Part shown: positions 1 through 7,912 of the stretch, piece after piece
Layout: every line of letters begins with the position of its first letter
Numbering within the stretch: the stretch's first letter is position 1
From: Flavobacteriales bacterium
GTDB taxonomy: Bacteria; Bacteroidota; Bacteroidia; Flavobacteriales_F; PHOS-HE28
Length of the DNA: 43,770 bases
Direction: 5' to 3'
Assembly (NCBI GenBank): GCA_019638115.1
Contig: JAHBUK010000005.1
Coordinates: 155,111 to 198,880 of the forward strand
Program-made: the position numbers and the translations under genes
The notes under the pieces: generated by a model
Database searches by the model: none
Told to the model about the DNA's origin: nothing
The model's input: only the letters and a program-made list of their open reading frames with translations

Positions 1-55
1 GGAGCGCTACTCGGCCGAGGCCACCTACCGGGAAATGGCGGGGCAGTTGGTATAG
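1..55 (+). CDS. C-terminal end of an upstream protein, possibly a glycosyltransferase (partial)
   Basis: The frame starting at base 2 reads ERYSAEATYREMAGQLV and stops at TAG 53-55. Codon choice is GC-rich like the polysaccharide genes downstream. A closing helix of the type 'S-x-E-x-x-x-x-Y-x-x-M/L' is common at the C-terminus of GT-B glycosyltransferases, which would fit the block that follows, but 17 residues cannot prove the family. The 5' part lies outside the window. Confidence 0.4.
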   Translation, partial: ERYSAEATYREMAGQLV

Positions 56-72
56 CTCTGGTTCGTACTTCA

Positions 73-291
73 GCCGATCTGTGATCGGCAACGATTACCT
101 TCGGTGAGTGTCCAGGTACTACAAGCCCCATATCCAATGCCCATCGGACCACGGGATACCTACACAGGACGTTTGGCATGTTGAGGCTTGCACGAAACAG
201 GGGGGGGAGGGATCACAGATCCCGGAGTACTGACGCTAAAGGATGAACTGGCATGAGGGAACCACGGATCGCAGATCCGCGGGAGCGGGGG
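73..291. repeat. First copy of a long imperfect repeat with GATC palindromes
   Basis: This stretch matches 901-1117 with scattered substitutions and small indels; shared blocks include TTACCTTCGGTGAGTGTCC and GATGAACTGGCATGAGGGAA. It begins with a perfect hairpin, GCCGATC-TGT-GATCGGC (73-89), carries GATCACAGATC at 211-221 and ends with CGGATC-GCA-GATCCG (265-279). It contains no convincing coding frame. Together with the second copy it brackets the small lipoprotein gene. The intergenic stretch 56-401 holds nothing else that I recognise. Confidence 0.8.
261..291 (+). repeat. Left arm of a 31-bp perfect inverted repeat around the lipoprotein gene
   Basis: Bases 261-291 are the exact reverse complement of 834-864. 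The arm contains the GATC-GCA-GATC palindrome and a G-rich end. The right arm begins directly after the stop codon of the gene at 402-833. Confidence 0.9.
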
Positions 292-401
292 AAGTCGTGT
301 AAGAGTTGAGTTCCGAGGATCGTCACAAGCAACAGGCGGTGACGATGCAGATGTGTCTACCGACCGTAGGGTTGATGTTCAACTTCGGTAGTATTACATT
401 C

Positions 402-833
402 ATGCGGTTAATCGGCTGTGTTTTTCTAGTCTGCGTCCTTGCGTGCTCTGGGCAAGTACCCTTGCTCAGTCCTGGCCCAAGTGATGAAGTTCGCTACACC
501 TACTACCCGAATGGTCAAATCCATGAGGCGTACATAGTACGCCGATGCCTCATAGTCGATACACTCCTGACCGAAATCGTTGATGCCCCTTACACAATCG
601 AAATCGTAATAGATTCTGTCATGCGAGAATTCCGCGTCGCTGAATACATAGAACTCTACCCAAACGGGAGAACAAAGGTGCGAGGTCAGTACCACTATGA
701 ATACGGTGTAGACTTCAAGACTGGTCTATGGATGCACTATGGCGACAAAGGAGACACTCTTTTCGTGGAGCGATATGACACAGGCTTACGACCTGATACT
801 TTGAATCGATTGGACCTACGTATCCATCATTGA
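402..833 (+). CDS. Small lipoprotein with MORN-like 'YPNG' repeats
   Basis: I start the gene at ATG 402 rather than at TTG 306, because residue 1 then opens a lipoprotein signal (MRLIGCVFLVCVLACSG) with a lipobox ending at Cys16. The mature part has two YPNG motifs (YYPNGQIHEAY and LYPNGRTKVRGQY) followed by TGLWMHYGDKGD. This resembles the MORN-variant/YwqK-type repeats often seen in Bacteroidota lipoproteins, which usually have no known biochemical role. The product is 143 aa, probably anchored in the outer or inner membrane. The gene stands alone and is visibly AT-richer than the polysaccharide genes downstream. It sits between copies of a long repeat and directly inside a 31-bp inverted repeat, which suggests it arrived or moved as a unit. 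The function is unknown. Confidence 0.75.
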   Translation: MRLIGCVFLVCVLACSGQVPLLSPGPSDEVRYTYYPNGQIHEAYIVRRCLIVDTLLTEIVDAPYTIEIVIDSVMREFRVAEYIELYPNGRTKVRGQYHYEYGVDFKTGLWMHYGDKGDTLFVERYDTGLRPDTLNRLDLRIHH

Positions 834-864
834 CCCCCGCTCCCGCGGATCTGCGATCCGTGGT
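834..864 (-). repeat. Right arm of the 31-bp perfect inverted repeat
   Basis: Exact reverse complement of 261-291. It starts one base after the TGA of the lipoprotein gene and includes GATCTGCGATC (848-858). When transcribed it could also fold and act at the 3' end of that transcript. Confidence 0.9.
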
Positions 865-900
865 CTTCTCCACACCGTGGGTCACGGCAATAGCGCTGCC

Positions 901-1117
901 GCCGATCTGTGATCGGCAACGGTTACCTTCGGTGAGTGTCCAGGTACTACATGCCCCACATCCAATGTCCATCGGACCACGGGAATTGCATTGACCAACC
1001 CACATTGGACGTTTGGCATGTTGAAGCATGCACGATACAGGGGCGAGGGGATTACAGATCACGGAGTAACATCGCAAAAGGATGAACTGGCATGAGGGAA
1101 CCACGGATCGCAGACCC
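901..1117. repeat. Second copy of the long imperfect repeat
   Basis: Direct repeat of 73-275 with point differences and small indels. It begins with the same hairpin GCCGATC-TGT-GATCGGC (901-917). The later palindromes are decayed: GATTACAGATC near 1050 and GATCGCAGACC near 1107. No gene is visible in 865-1289. Confidence 0.8.
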
Positions 1118-1210
1118 CTATGCAACATCGGTAAAGGCTGAAGTGGAGTGAGGGAACCACGGATCACAGGACCTGTCCCGCCTAAGCGGGATCCGCGGGA
1201 GCAGACTCAG
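1118..1210. repeat. Partial third repeat unit with a GC hairpin
   Basis: The phrase GAGGGAACCACGGATC recurs here (around 1150-1165), followed by a perfect hairpin TCCCGC-CTAA-GCGGGA (1176-1191) and then GATCCGCGGGAGC, the same edge seen at 274-286. It looks like a truncated copy of the repeat family just upstream of the MBOAT gene. Confidence 0.6.
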
Positions 1211-1289
1211 ACCCACGTGATCCGCTGAGCAGTTCCAGCGGCCACTGAACAGGGCGGCTTCGTTTCTTTGCCCACCCCGTACCCGAGCC

Positions 1290-2738
1290 ATGCTGTTCAA
1301 CTCCCTGGAGTTCGCCATTTTCTTTCCGCTCGTGGTGGCGATCCACTTCCTGCTGCCGCACCGGCTCAGGTGGTTGCTGCTCCTGGTGGCCAGCTACTGG
1401 TTCTACATGGCCTGGAAGGCCGAGTACGCCGTGCTGCTCCTGCTCAGCACCGCTGTGGACTACACGGCCGCCAACGGCATCCACAAGGCCAAGGACCAGC
1501 GGGGACGCAAGCGCTGGCTGTGGATGAGCCTGGTGGTGAACCTGGGGCTCCTGGGCTTCTTCAAGTACTTCAACTTCCTCAACGACACCTTCCGCACGCT
1601 TTCCGGCTGGGGCGGCATCGACTACAGCATACCGGACATGGACCTGCTGCTGCCGATGGGCATCAGCTTCTACACCTTCCAGACCATGAGCTACACGATC
1701 GACGTGTACCGTGGTCACCTCCAGCCCGAACGGCACCTGGGGCGTTTTGCACTCTTCGTCACCTTCTTCCCCCAGTTGGTGGCGGGGCCGGTGGTGCGCG
1801 CTCCGGACCTCCTGCCGCAGTTCATCCAGCGCATGGGCTTCGACCAGCAGCGGGTGGTGGAAGGCTTGAAGCGCATGCTCTGGGGCCTGTTCAAGAAAGT
1901 GGTGATCGCCGACCGCTGCGCACCCATCGTGGACGAGATCTTCGGTGACCCCGCAGCACATGACGGGCCGCTGCTGGTGCTGGGCGTGCTGCTCTTCAGC
2001 ATCCAGATCTACTGCGACTTCAGCGGCTATTCGGACATCGCCATCGGCTCGGCGCGGGTGCTGGGCTTCCGCATCATGGAGAACTTCCGGGCGCCCCAGT
2101 TGGCCGCCAGCATCGGCGAATTCTGGTCGCGCTGGCACATCAGCATGAGCGCCTGGTTCCGCGATTACATCTACATCCCCTTGGGCGGCAACCGGGTGAA
2201 CACCGAACGCTGGTACTTCAACCTGGTGGTGGTGTTCTTCCTGAGCGGCATCTGGCACGGCGCAGGCTGGACCTTCGTGATCTACGGGCTGCTGCACGGC
2301 GCCTACATGGTGCTCGCCCTGATGACCAAGCGCCATTGGCGCCGCTTCAACGCGTGGAGCGGATTGGTGCGCATACCGCGCCGGCACCATGCCATGCTGG
2401 TGCTCGTCACCTTCCTGCTGGTGGCCTTCTCCCGCATCTTCTTCCGTGCGGAAAGCGTGCAGGATGCCTTCGTGATGCTCGGTTCGCTCTGGCACTTCAA
2501 GCTCGCCTGGGGTGGGCTGCCCGCGCTGTTCGCCGCGGTAAAGCCCTGGGAGATCGCCATCACACTGGTCCTCGCCTTCAGCCACCTTTTCCTGGACCAC
2601 CACCTGGAGGCCTTTGTGAAGGGTGAGCGCCGCTTCGGGCACCGCGCCTACAGCTACCTGTTCCACGGTTCTTTGCTCCTGTTGCTGGTGCTCTTCGGCA
2701 ACTACGGCGAGGTGGCCTTCATCTACTTCCAATTCTGA
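1290..2738 (+). CDS. MBOAT-family O-acyltransferase (AlgI-like)
   Basis: This 482-aa polytopic membrane protein opens with a hydrophobic segment (LFNSLEFAIFFPLVV) and has the AlgI/PatA/DltB pattern: DYTAANGIHKAK near residue 55, PMGISFYTFQTMSYTIDVYRG near 125, then SGIWHGAGW with the presumed catalytic His323 and a second conserved His at LLHG (336). The family average is about 470-500 aa. Known members move acetyl or other acyl groups across the inner membrane onto exported polysaccharides such as alginate. It lies 5 bases ahead of an SGNH-type protein, the usual partner that transfers the acyl group in the periplasm. The acceptor here is presumably the glycan made by the following genes, which is an inference. 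ATG 1290 directly begins the typical N-terminus. Confidence 0.92.
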   Translation: MLFNSLEFAIFFPLVVAIHFLLPHRLRWLLLLVASYWFYMAWKAEYAVLLLLSTAVDYTAANGIHKAKDQRGRKRWLWMSLVVNLGLLGFFKYFNFLNDTFRTLSGWGGIDYSIPDMDLLLPMGISFYTFQTMSYTIDVYRGHLQPERHLGRFALFVTFFPQLVAGPVVRAPDLLPQFIQRMGFDQQRVVEGLKRMLWGLFKKVVIADRCAPIVDEIFGDPAAHDGPLLVLGVLLFSIQIYCDFSGYSDIAIGSARVLGFRIMENFRAPQLAASIGEFWSRWHISMSAWFRDYIYIPLGGNRVNTERWYFNLVVVFFLSGIWHGAGWTFVIYGLLHGAYMVLALMTKRHWRRFNAWSGLVRIPRRHHAMLVLVTFLLVAFSRIFFRAESVQDAFVMLGSLWHFKLAWGGLPALFAAVKPWEIAITLVLAFSHLFLDHHLEAFVKGERRFGHRAYSYLFHGSLLLLLVLFGNYGEVAFIYFQF

Positions 2739-2743
2739 GGGCC

Positions 2744-3709
2744 ATGCTGCTGCGGAAAGGGATCCTCTTCATGCTGCTCTTCACCGGGCTGTACGTGCTC
2801 TTCTTCGCGGTGGGCACCCGGGTACGGCTGAACGGCACCCCCATCATCTACCGCCTGGGCAACGTGTACCACTGGAAAGGGGGCGACGCCTGGCAGCGCT
2901 ACCACGAGTACGACCCGCAACTGCGGCACGATGTGGTGGTACTGGGCTCTTCGCACGCCTACCGGGGCTACGATCCCGAGCTTTTCGCCCGGCAGGGCAT
3001 CGACCTCTTCAACCTGGGCAGCAGTGGGCAAACGGCCATGAACACCCACTACCTGCTGGACGACCTGCTGAGCGCGGAGAACACCGGTCTGTTGATCGTG
3101 GAGGTGAGCAAGGCCTACCTGGAGAGCGATGGCTTGGAGAGCACCTGCGAGCTGGTGCAGAACATCCCCATGGAGCGTGCTGCGGTGCGCATGGCGCTCA
3201 GCCTGCGCGATCCACGGGCGGCTAACCTGCTGGCCTTGCGCTGGGCCATGCACGGGCAGGAGCCGATCTACCGCTCGGAGAACTACACCGCCAAGGGTTA
3301 TTGCCGGCACACCACCAACGCCCCGGCCGATCTGGAGCACCGCCATACGGGACGCTTCGACCCGCTGCCGGACCAGGTGGAGCACCTGCGCTCCATCATT
3401 GCCCTGTGCGCCGAACGTGGGATCCCGCTCGTGCTGGTTTCGCACCCCATTCCCCCCCGGTCCGATCCGGAGCGCCACCGGCTTTTTGCCGAATTCCTGC
3501 GCGGGTTGGTGGCAGGCACGGAGGCACGTTACCTGGACCTCGCTACCGCGCTTGAGCTGGACGACCAGCAACACTTCGCAGACCACAGCCACCTGAACCA
3601 GGCAGGGGTGGAGCGATTCGTACCGGCCCTGATCGATAGCCTTACCGCCCATGGACTGGCACACCCGATGGCGCCTGCACCCGGCACCGCCATTGGGCCG
3701 ACCGAGTGA
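2744..3709 (+). CDS. Membrane-anchored SGNH-hydrolase-like protein, probable partner of the MBOAT
   Basis: A single N-terminal membrane segment (residues about 5-24, rich in Leu and Phe) is followed by an extracytoplasmic domain. VVVLGSSHAYRGYDP near residue 65 supplies the block-I Ser of the SGNH/GDSL fold in the GSSH form used by DltD/AlgX/AlgJ-type proteins, and DHSHLNQAGVERF near residue 285 supplies the Asp-x-x-His pair. The protein is 321 aa. The gene starts 5 bases after the MBOAT stop, so the two are surely co-transcribed. In the family, such proteins take an acyl group delivered by the MBOAT and attach it to a sugar polymer in the periplasm. Its substrate cannot be read from the sequence. 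Confidence 0.85.
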   Translation: MLLRKGILFMLLFTGLYVLFFAVGTRVRLNGTPIIYRLGNVYHWKGGDAWQRYHEYDPQLRHDVVVLGSSHAYRGYDPELFARQGIDLFNLGSSGQTAMNTHYLLDDLLSAENTGLLIVEVSKAYLESDGLESTCELVQNIPMERAAVRMALSLRDPRAANLLALRWAMHGQEPIYRSENYTAKGYCRHTTNAPADLEHRHTGRFDPLPDQVEHLRSIIALCAERGIPLVLVSHPIPPRSDPERHRLFAEFLRGLVAGTEARYLDLATALELDDQQHFADHSHLNQAGVERFVPALIDSLTAHGLAHPMAPAPGTAIGPTE

Positions 3710-3843
3710 AGCGTGTACCCGGCAACTCCAACGCTCTGTTGCTCGTCGGATGGTTTTTCATCAGGCCGTTATCAATAGGTTATGCATTATGACCCAAGAA
3801 GTGATAGCCCTGTGGGTCCTTGTGTATGTAGCCCGATCGACCG

Positions 3844-3850
3844 TACTTTG
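3844..3850 (+). promoter_or_regulatory. Possible promoter -7 box TACTTTG with upstream TTG
   Basis: TACTTTG is one base shorter than the Bacteroidota -7 consensus TAnnTTTG. A TTG at 3820-3822 lies 21 bases upstream, an acceptable spacing for the -33 element. The box lies in the 265-bp, AT-richer gap before the serine-acetyltransferase-like gene, leaving a leader of about 120 bases. Nothing else was recognised in 3710-3974. Confidence 0.3.
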
Positions 3851-3974
3851 ACGCCGCTAATTATTGGACTTCCACCGAAGGAATGCCCATGATCGGCCGA
3901 CCGTTCGTGACAATTCAACCAGCGCTATACCGCAGCCCACTGAAGACCCTGCCAGGGCATAGCCGAGGTTACCG

Positions 3975-4562
3975 ATGATCCGCTCCCACGAAGACCTGCT
4001 GGCCTATTTGGAGGCTGACCGCATCGCCTTGCGCCGGGTGGATAGTGTGAACCGCTTTTTCGACGAGGTCTGGAATTTCCAGCGCCTGCTGCGCCGGGTG
4101 GAGTACCTGATGAACTGCCGCAAGAAGCAGAACATCTTCTGGTTGCTGGTCTACAAGTACTACTCCGTCCGCTTCCACCGGCAGAGTGTTCGCTGCGGCT
4201 TCGACATCCCGCCCAACACCTTCGGGCCGGGCCTTTCCATCGCCCACCGCGGCACCATCGTGGTGCATCCCGATGCGCGCATCGGCGCCAATTGCCGCAT
4301 CCACGTGGATGTGGTGATCGGCACGCGTCCAGGCCCTGAGGACCTCGTTCCCACCCTGGGCGACAATTGCTACATCGGCCCCGGGGCCAAGCTCTTCGGC
4401 AACATCGTGATCGGTGACAACACCGCCATCGGAGCCAATTCCGTGGTGAACGCTTCCTTCCCGGATGGCTTCATGACCATTGCCGGGGCGCCCGCCCGCA
4501 AGGTGAGCGACACGCCGAGCACGGAATTCATCATTGCAACACGCAGCAAGACCTACGGATGA
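3975..4562 (+). CDS. Serine O-acetyltransferase-like hexapeptide-repeat transferase
   Basis: This 195-aa protein has a helical N-terminal part (residues 1-75) followed by left-handed beta-helix hexapeptide repeats: GPGLSIAHRGTIVVHPDARIGANCRI, then LGDNCYIGPGAKLFGNIVIGDNTAIGANSVV, and the closing AGAPARKV. The His in IAHRGTIVVH matches the acetyl-CoA-dependent active site of the CysE/serine acetyltransferase family. Members in polysaccharide clusters often acetylate sugars rather than serine, and this copy overlaps the wecB-like gene by 4 bases (ATGA), so a role in glycan or precursor acetylation is more likely than cysteine synthesis. It is shorter than classical CysE (about 270 aa). Confidence 0.85.
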   Translation: MIRSHEDLLAYLEADRIALRRVDSVNRFFDEVWNFQRLLRRVEYLMNCRKKQNIFWLLVYKYYSVRFHRQSVRCGFDIPPNTFGPGLSIAHRGTIVVHPDARIGANCRIHVDVVIGTRPGPEDLVPTLGDNCYIGPGAKLFGNIVIGDNTAIGANSVVNASFPDGFMTIAGAPARKVSDTPSTEFIIATRSKTYG

Positions 4563-5650
4563 AACGTTTGTTGGTGGTGGTGGGCACGCGGCCGAACTTC
4601 ATCAAGGTCACGCGTTTCAAGCAGGTGGCGGTGGCGCTGGGCAACTGGGAAGTACACCTCGTGCATACCGGTCAGCACTTCGACGACCGTATGAGCACCG
4701 TGTTCTTCGAGCAATTCGGTCTGGTACCCGATCATTGGCTGGGTATTCCGCAGGGATCGCCCAACAGTCAGATGGCCCATATCATGCTCGCGCTGGAACC
4801 CGTGGTGGCCAAGGTGCAGCCCCGGGCCATGGTGGTGGTGGGCGATGTGAACAGCACCCTGGCCGCCGCACTCACCGCCAACAAGATGGGCATCCCGGTG
4901 GCGCATCTGGAAAGCGGATTGCGCAGCAGCGATCGGTCCATGCCCGAAGAGATCAACCGGATCCTTACCGACCGCATCACCGACCTCTTCCTCGTTACTG
5001 AGCCCAGCGGCGAGGAGAACCTGCTTGCCGAAGGTGTGGCACCCGGTGCCATCCACTTCACCGGCAACACCATGATCGATACCCTGGTGGCCTTCGACGA
5101 CCGCATCGCTGCGGACCCCATTCTGGACGAATTGGGTTTGCAGGAAGGACGGCATGTGCTGATGACCATTCACAGGCCCGCCACGGTGGACCACGCCGAC
5201 CAACTGGAGAAGCTGGTGTCGCTGATCGAACTTGTGGCGAAGCACCATGCCATCGTGTTCCCGGTGCACCCGCGCACCACTGCCAACCTGGCGCGCTTCG
5301 GGCTGGCCGATCGCCTTGCGGCCATTCCGGGCCTGCACCTCACCGGGCCCATGGATTATTTCGCCTTCCAGCGGCTGGTGGCCACTTGCGCCTTTGTGCT
5401 TACCGACAGTGGCGGCATACAGGAGGAGACCACCTTCCGGCAGGTGCCCTGCCTTACGTTGCGGCCCAACACCGAGCGCCCGGTGACCATCACCGAAGGC
5501 ACCAACGAACTGGTGACCTTTGACCTGAACGCCCTGCAGGAAGCCATTGACCGCATAACACAGGGCCGCTATAAGCAAGGCCGGATCCCGCACCTTTGGG
5601 ACGGTCGTGCAACCGAACGTGTGTTCGCCGCCCTCGACCAGTTGCCGTGA
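4559..5650 (+). CDS. wecB: UDP-N-acetylglucosamine 2-epimerase (non-hydrolysing)
   Basis: The 363-aa product starts MKRLLVVVGTRPNFIKV, the hallmark of WecB/MnaA. It continues with HTGQHFDDRMS, VVVGDVNSTLAAAL, HLESGLRSSDRSMPEEINR, GNTMIDTL, and LTDSGGIQEE, a glycosyltransferase-B-like nucleotide-sugar pocket. The enzyme interconverts UDP-GlcNAc and UDP-ManNAc in the cytoplasm and supplies ManNAc-type sugars for O-antigen, capsule or teichoic-type polymers. Its start overlaps the upstream acetyltransferase stop by 4 bases (ATGA), and its stop overlaps the next gene (GTGA), so the three are translationally coupled. Length is typical (E. coli WecB is 376 aa). Confidence 0.95.
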   Translation: MKRLLVVVGTRPNFIKVTRFKQVAVALGNWEVHLVHTGQHFDDRMSTVFFEQFGLVPDHWLGIPQGSPNSQMAHIMLALEPVVAKVQPRAMVVVGDVNSTLAAALTANKMGIPVAHLESGLRSSDRSMPEEINRILTDRITDLFLVTEPSGEENLLAEGVAPGAIHFTGNTMIDTLVAFDDRIAADPILDELGLQEGRHVLMTIHRPATVDHADQLEKLVSLIELVAKHHAIVFPVHPRTTANLARFGLADRLAAIPGLHLTGPMDYFAFQRLVATCAFVLTDSGGIQEETTFRQVPCLTLRPNTERPVTITEGTNELVTFDLNALQEAIDRITQGRYKQGRIPHLWDGRATERVFAALDQLP

Positions 5651-6786
5651 TCCTCTACCTGACCTACAACGATGCGCCTTCGGGGGTGTATTGGAGCCAG
5701 GTGACCGATGTGGTGGCCCACCTGAACACGCTGGGCGGTCCGCCGGTGCGCCTGGTGGCGCTGGTGTCGCCGCGCGGGTTCAATGCCAGCCGACAGGCCA
5801 TCCGCAAGCGCCTGCCCGATGCCGTGGTGCTGCCCATGGTGCCCAAGGCCCGCAACTGGCGCCACAACGCTCGCATCCTGGCCTTGCTCTGCCGCCTGCT
5901 GAAGCCCAGCGGGATCATGGCGCGGGGCGTGTTCGCCACCTGGATGGCCCTGCGCATGCGCGAACGTGGCCTCACCAAACGCGTCTGTTTCGATGGCCGC
6001 GGTGCCTATGCCGCCGAATGGGAGGAGTACCGCTTGGTGGACGACGACAAGCTGATCGCCGAGTTCCGGCCCACGGAACAACGGGCGGTGCAGGAAGCCG
6101 ACGTGCGACTGGCCGTGAGCGAGGCCCTTGTGGAGCACTGGCGTGAACGCTACGGCTACCAAGGCAACGCACATGTGGTGATCCCCTGCACCCTGGGCCG
6201 CGAGCTGCTGAAGCCGGTGGACGCCGATGTGCAGGCCATTCGCACCGAACTGGGCTGGAGCATGGACGACCTGGTGCTGGTGTACTCCGGAAGCACGGCC
6301 GGGTGGCAGAGTTTCGCCCTGCTGGAGGAGTTGCTGGCCCCGCTGCTAAGCGCCGACCCCAGCTGCCGCGTGCTGTTCCTGAGCCGCGAGGACCCGCACG
6401 CGGAGGCCTTGGCGCAACGTTTCCCCGGGCAGGTGGCGCAGCGTTGGCTGGACCACAAGGCCGTGCGCGGCGTGCTGGCCGCCTGCAACGCGGGATTGCT
6501 CGTGCGCGAGGGCACCATCACCAACCGCGTGGCATCGCCAACCAAGTTCGCTGAATACCTCAGCGCCGGATTGCCTGTGCTGATCTCCGAAGGTCTGGGC
6601 GACTTCAGCAGCCTGGTGGAGGAGGAGGACTTGGGATGGGTTTTCCGGCCCGGAAAGGAGGTGCCCGAGCCGCAGCGTCTGGCACCTTATGACCGCGAAC
6701 GCCTGGTGCATTTCGCCGAACGGCATTTCACCAAGGAGGCGTTCGCGGATGCGTATCGGGCCTTGCTGAAGGTGCTGGCGGGTTGA
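5647..6786 (+). CDS. Glycosyltransferase, GT4-like
   Basis: I choose GTG 5647, which overlaps the wecB stop as GTGA and starts the protein at a natural beta strand (ILYLTYNDAPSGVYWSQV). The upstream in-frame sequence merely overlaps wecB. The 379-aa protein has a two-domain GT-B layout. The C-terminal Rossmann half begins near residue 205 with LVLVYSGSTAGWQ and ends with SPTKFAEYLSAGLPVLIS, the acceptor/donor loop motif of GT4-like enzymes. It probably transfers a sugar from a nucleotide donor to a lipid-linked glycan at the cytoplasmic face of the membrane. Donor and acceptor are unknown, though UDP-ManNAc(A) is tempting given the neighbour. Confidence 0.8.
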   Translation: MILYLTYNDAPSGVYWSQVTDVVAHLNTLGGPPVRLVALVSPRGFNASRQAIRKRLPDAVVLPMVPKARNWRHNARILALLCRLLKPSGIMARGVFATWMALRMRERGLTKRVCFDGRGAYAAEWEEYRLVDDDKLIAEFRPTEQRAVQEADVRLAVSEALVEHWRERYGYQGNAHVVIPCTLGRELLKPVDADVQAIRTELGWSMDDLVLVYSGSTAGWQSFALLEELLAPLLSADPSCRVLFLSREDPHAEALAQRFPGQVAQRWLDHKAVRGVLAACNAGLLVREGTITNRVASPTKFAEYLSAGLPVLISEGLGDFSSLVEEEDLGWVFRPGKEVPEPQRLAPYDRERLVHFAERHFTKEAFADAYRALLKVLAG

Positions 6787-6824
6787 GCGGCGGCCTGTGA
6801 TGTTTGCGGTGTGATGGAATGCGG

Positions 6825-6919
6825 ATGTCGCCCCTGTGGGGCTACCCACATGTCGTCCCTCCGGGGCTACCCACATGTCGCCCCTCCGGGGCTACCGACA
6901 TGTCGCCCCTTCGGGGCTG
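6825..6919. repeat. Four tandem 25-bp repeats with internal hairpins
   Basis: Units start at 6825, 6850, 6875 and 6900 with exact 25-bp spacing. Each reads ATGTCGCCCCTCCGGGGCT followed by ACCCAC, with small changes, and the last unit is cut short. Each unit has a GCCCC/GGGGC inverted pair able to form a small hairpin, so the array could work as a terminator or mRNA-stability element after the glycosyltransferase stop at 6786. Confidence 0.92.
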
Positions 6920-6959
6920 GGTGCCATGCTGAATGAATAGCCGTTCCTCTGTGCCGCCG

Positions 6960-6967
6960 TACTTTCG
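6960..6967 (+). promoter_or_regulatory. Near-match -7 box TACTTTCG
   Basis: One mismatch to TAnnTTTG, placed 9 bases before the ATG at 6977. No clear -33 TTG is present at the usual distance. If used, the leader would be only a few bases long. Confidence 0.35.
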
Positions 6968-6976
6968 CGGCGCTCC

Positions 6977-7912
6977 ATGGAACAACAGCAACGCGTGCTC
7001 ATTACCGGTGGTGCGGGCTTCATCGGCTCCACACTGGGTGCTCATCTTTCTTCCAAAGGCCATCAGGTCTTCGTGCTCGACGACCTCTCCTTCGGCCGCC
7101 GTGCACTGGCGCAGGTGCCCGATGAGCGCTTTTTCCAAGCGGACATCCGGGACCGTGCGGCCACGGCAAGGGTGCTCGCCGAGGTGCGTCCGCAGCGTGT
7201 GCTGCACCTGGCTGCCGTGCATTTCATCCCGTACTGCAACGAGCATCCTGCGGAAGCGGCTGACATCAACATCAACGGCACCATCAGCGTGCTCGATGCC
7301 TGTGCGGCCACGCCTTCGGTGGAGCAGGTCTTCGTGGCCAGCACCGCCGCCGTGTACCCCATAGCCGATGGCGCCATGGCCGAGGATCACGCTACGGGCC
7401 CCATGGACATCTACGGCACCACCAAACTGGCCACCGAGAAATTGGCCAGCGAGTTCCACCTCCGCACGGGGATCCCCACCACGGTGGGCCGCTTCTTCAA
7501 TGCCTTCGGTCCCAACGAGACCAACCCGCACCTGATCCCCGAGATCCAGAAGCAGGTGCGTGGCGGTGCGCGCAGCCTGAAGCTCGGCAACCTGGACCCC
7601 AAGCGCGATTTCATCCACACCGAGGACATGTCGCGCGCCATGGAAGCCCTGCTGGATGCCCGGCTCGGCGGCTACGAGGTCTTCAACATCGGGCGCGGTA
7701 TCGAGTACAGCGTGCGCGAGATCGTGGAGTCCTTCGCCCGGATGTTGGGGGAGGAGCTCACCATTCAGGTGGACCCGGCACGTGTGCGCAAGGTGGAGCG
7801 CATGCACCTATTGGCCGACGTCTCCAAACTGAAGCGCGTGACCGGCTGGGAGCCGCAGTGGAGCATCGATCAAGGCGTGGCCACCCTGCTGAAGGAGGAG
7901 TTGGGAATGTGA
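6977..7912 (+). CDS. NAD-dependent nucleotide-sugar epimerase/dehydratase (extended SDR)
   Basis: This 311-aa cytoplasmic enzyme has the Rossmann motif VLITGGAGFIGSTL at residues 7-20, the adenine-ribose Asp in VFVLDDLSFG, HLAAVHF near 76, a catalytic STAAVY...Y146-x-x-x-K150 set (YGTTK) and the substrate loop GRFFNAFGPNETNPHLIP. This is the GalE/RmlB-type family. The exact reaction (4-epimerase, 4,6-dehydratase or decarboxylase) cannot be assigned from motifs. It stands in the polysaccharide block but is isolated by repeats on both sides. Its last codons and stop lie inside the GGGAATGTG repeat that begins at 7903, so the C-terminal end may vary between strains. Confidence 0.88.
   Translation: MEQQQRVLITGGAGFIGSTLGAHLSSKGHQVFVLDDLSFGRRALAQVPDERFFQADIRDRAATARVLAEVRPQRVLHLAAVHFIPYCNEHPAEAADININGTISVLDACAATPSVEQVFVASTAAVYPIADGAMAEDHATGPMDIYGTTKLATEKLASEFHLRTGIPTTVGRFFNAFGPNETNPHLIPEIQKQVRGGARSLKLGNLDPKRDFIHTEDMSRAMEALLDARLGGYEVFNIGRGIEYSVREIVESFARMLGEELTIQVDPARVRKVERMHLLADVSKLKRVTGWEPQWSIDQGVATLLKEELGM

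Noticed and set aside
1182..2732. A long open frame (about 516 codons) antisense to the MBOAT gene
   Set aside because: It has no recognisable motif, an odd His/Gln/Val-rich composition, and lies opposite a clear membrane-enzyme gene; GC-rich codons leave the opposite strand free of stops.
3651..3851. A 66-codon frame across the end of the SGNH gene and the following gap
   Set aside because: It overlaps the SGNH gene in another frame, has no motif and no conserved look.
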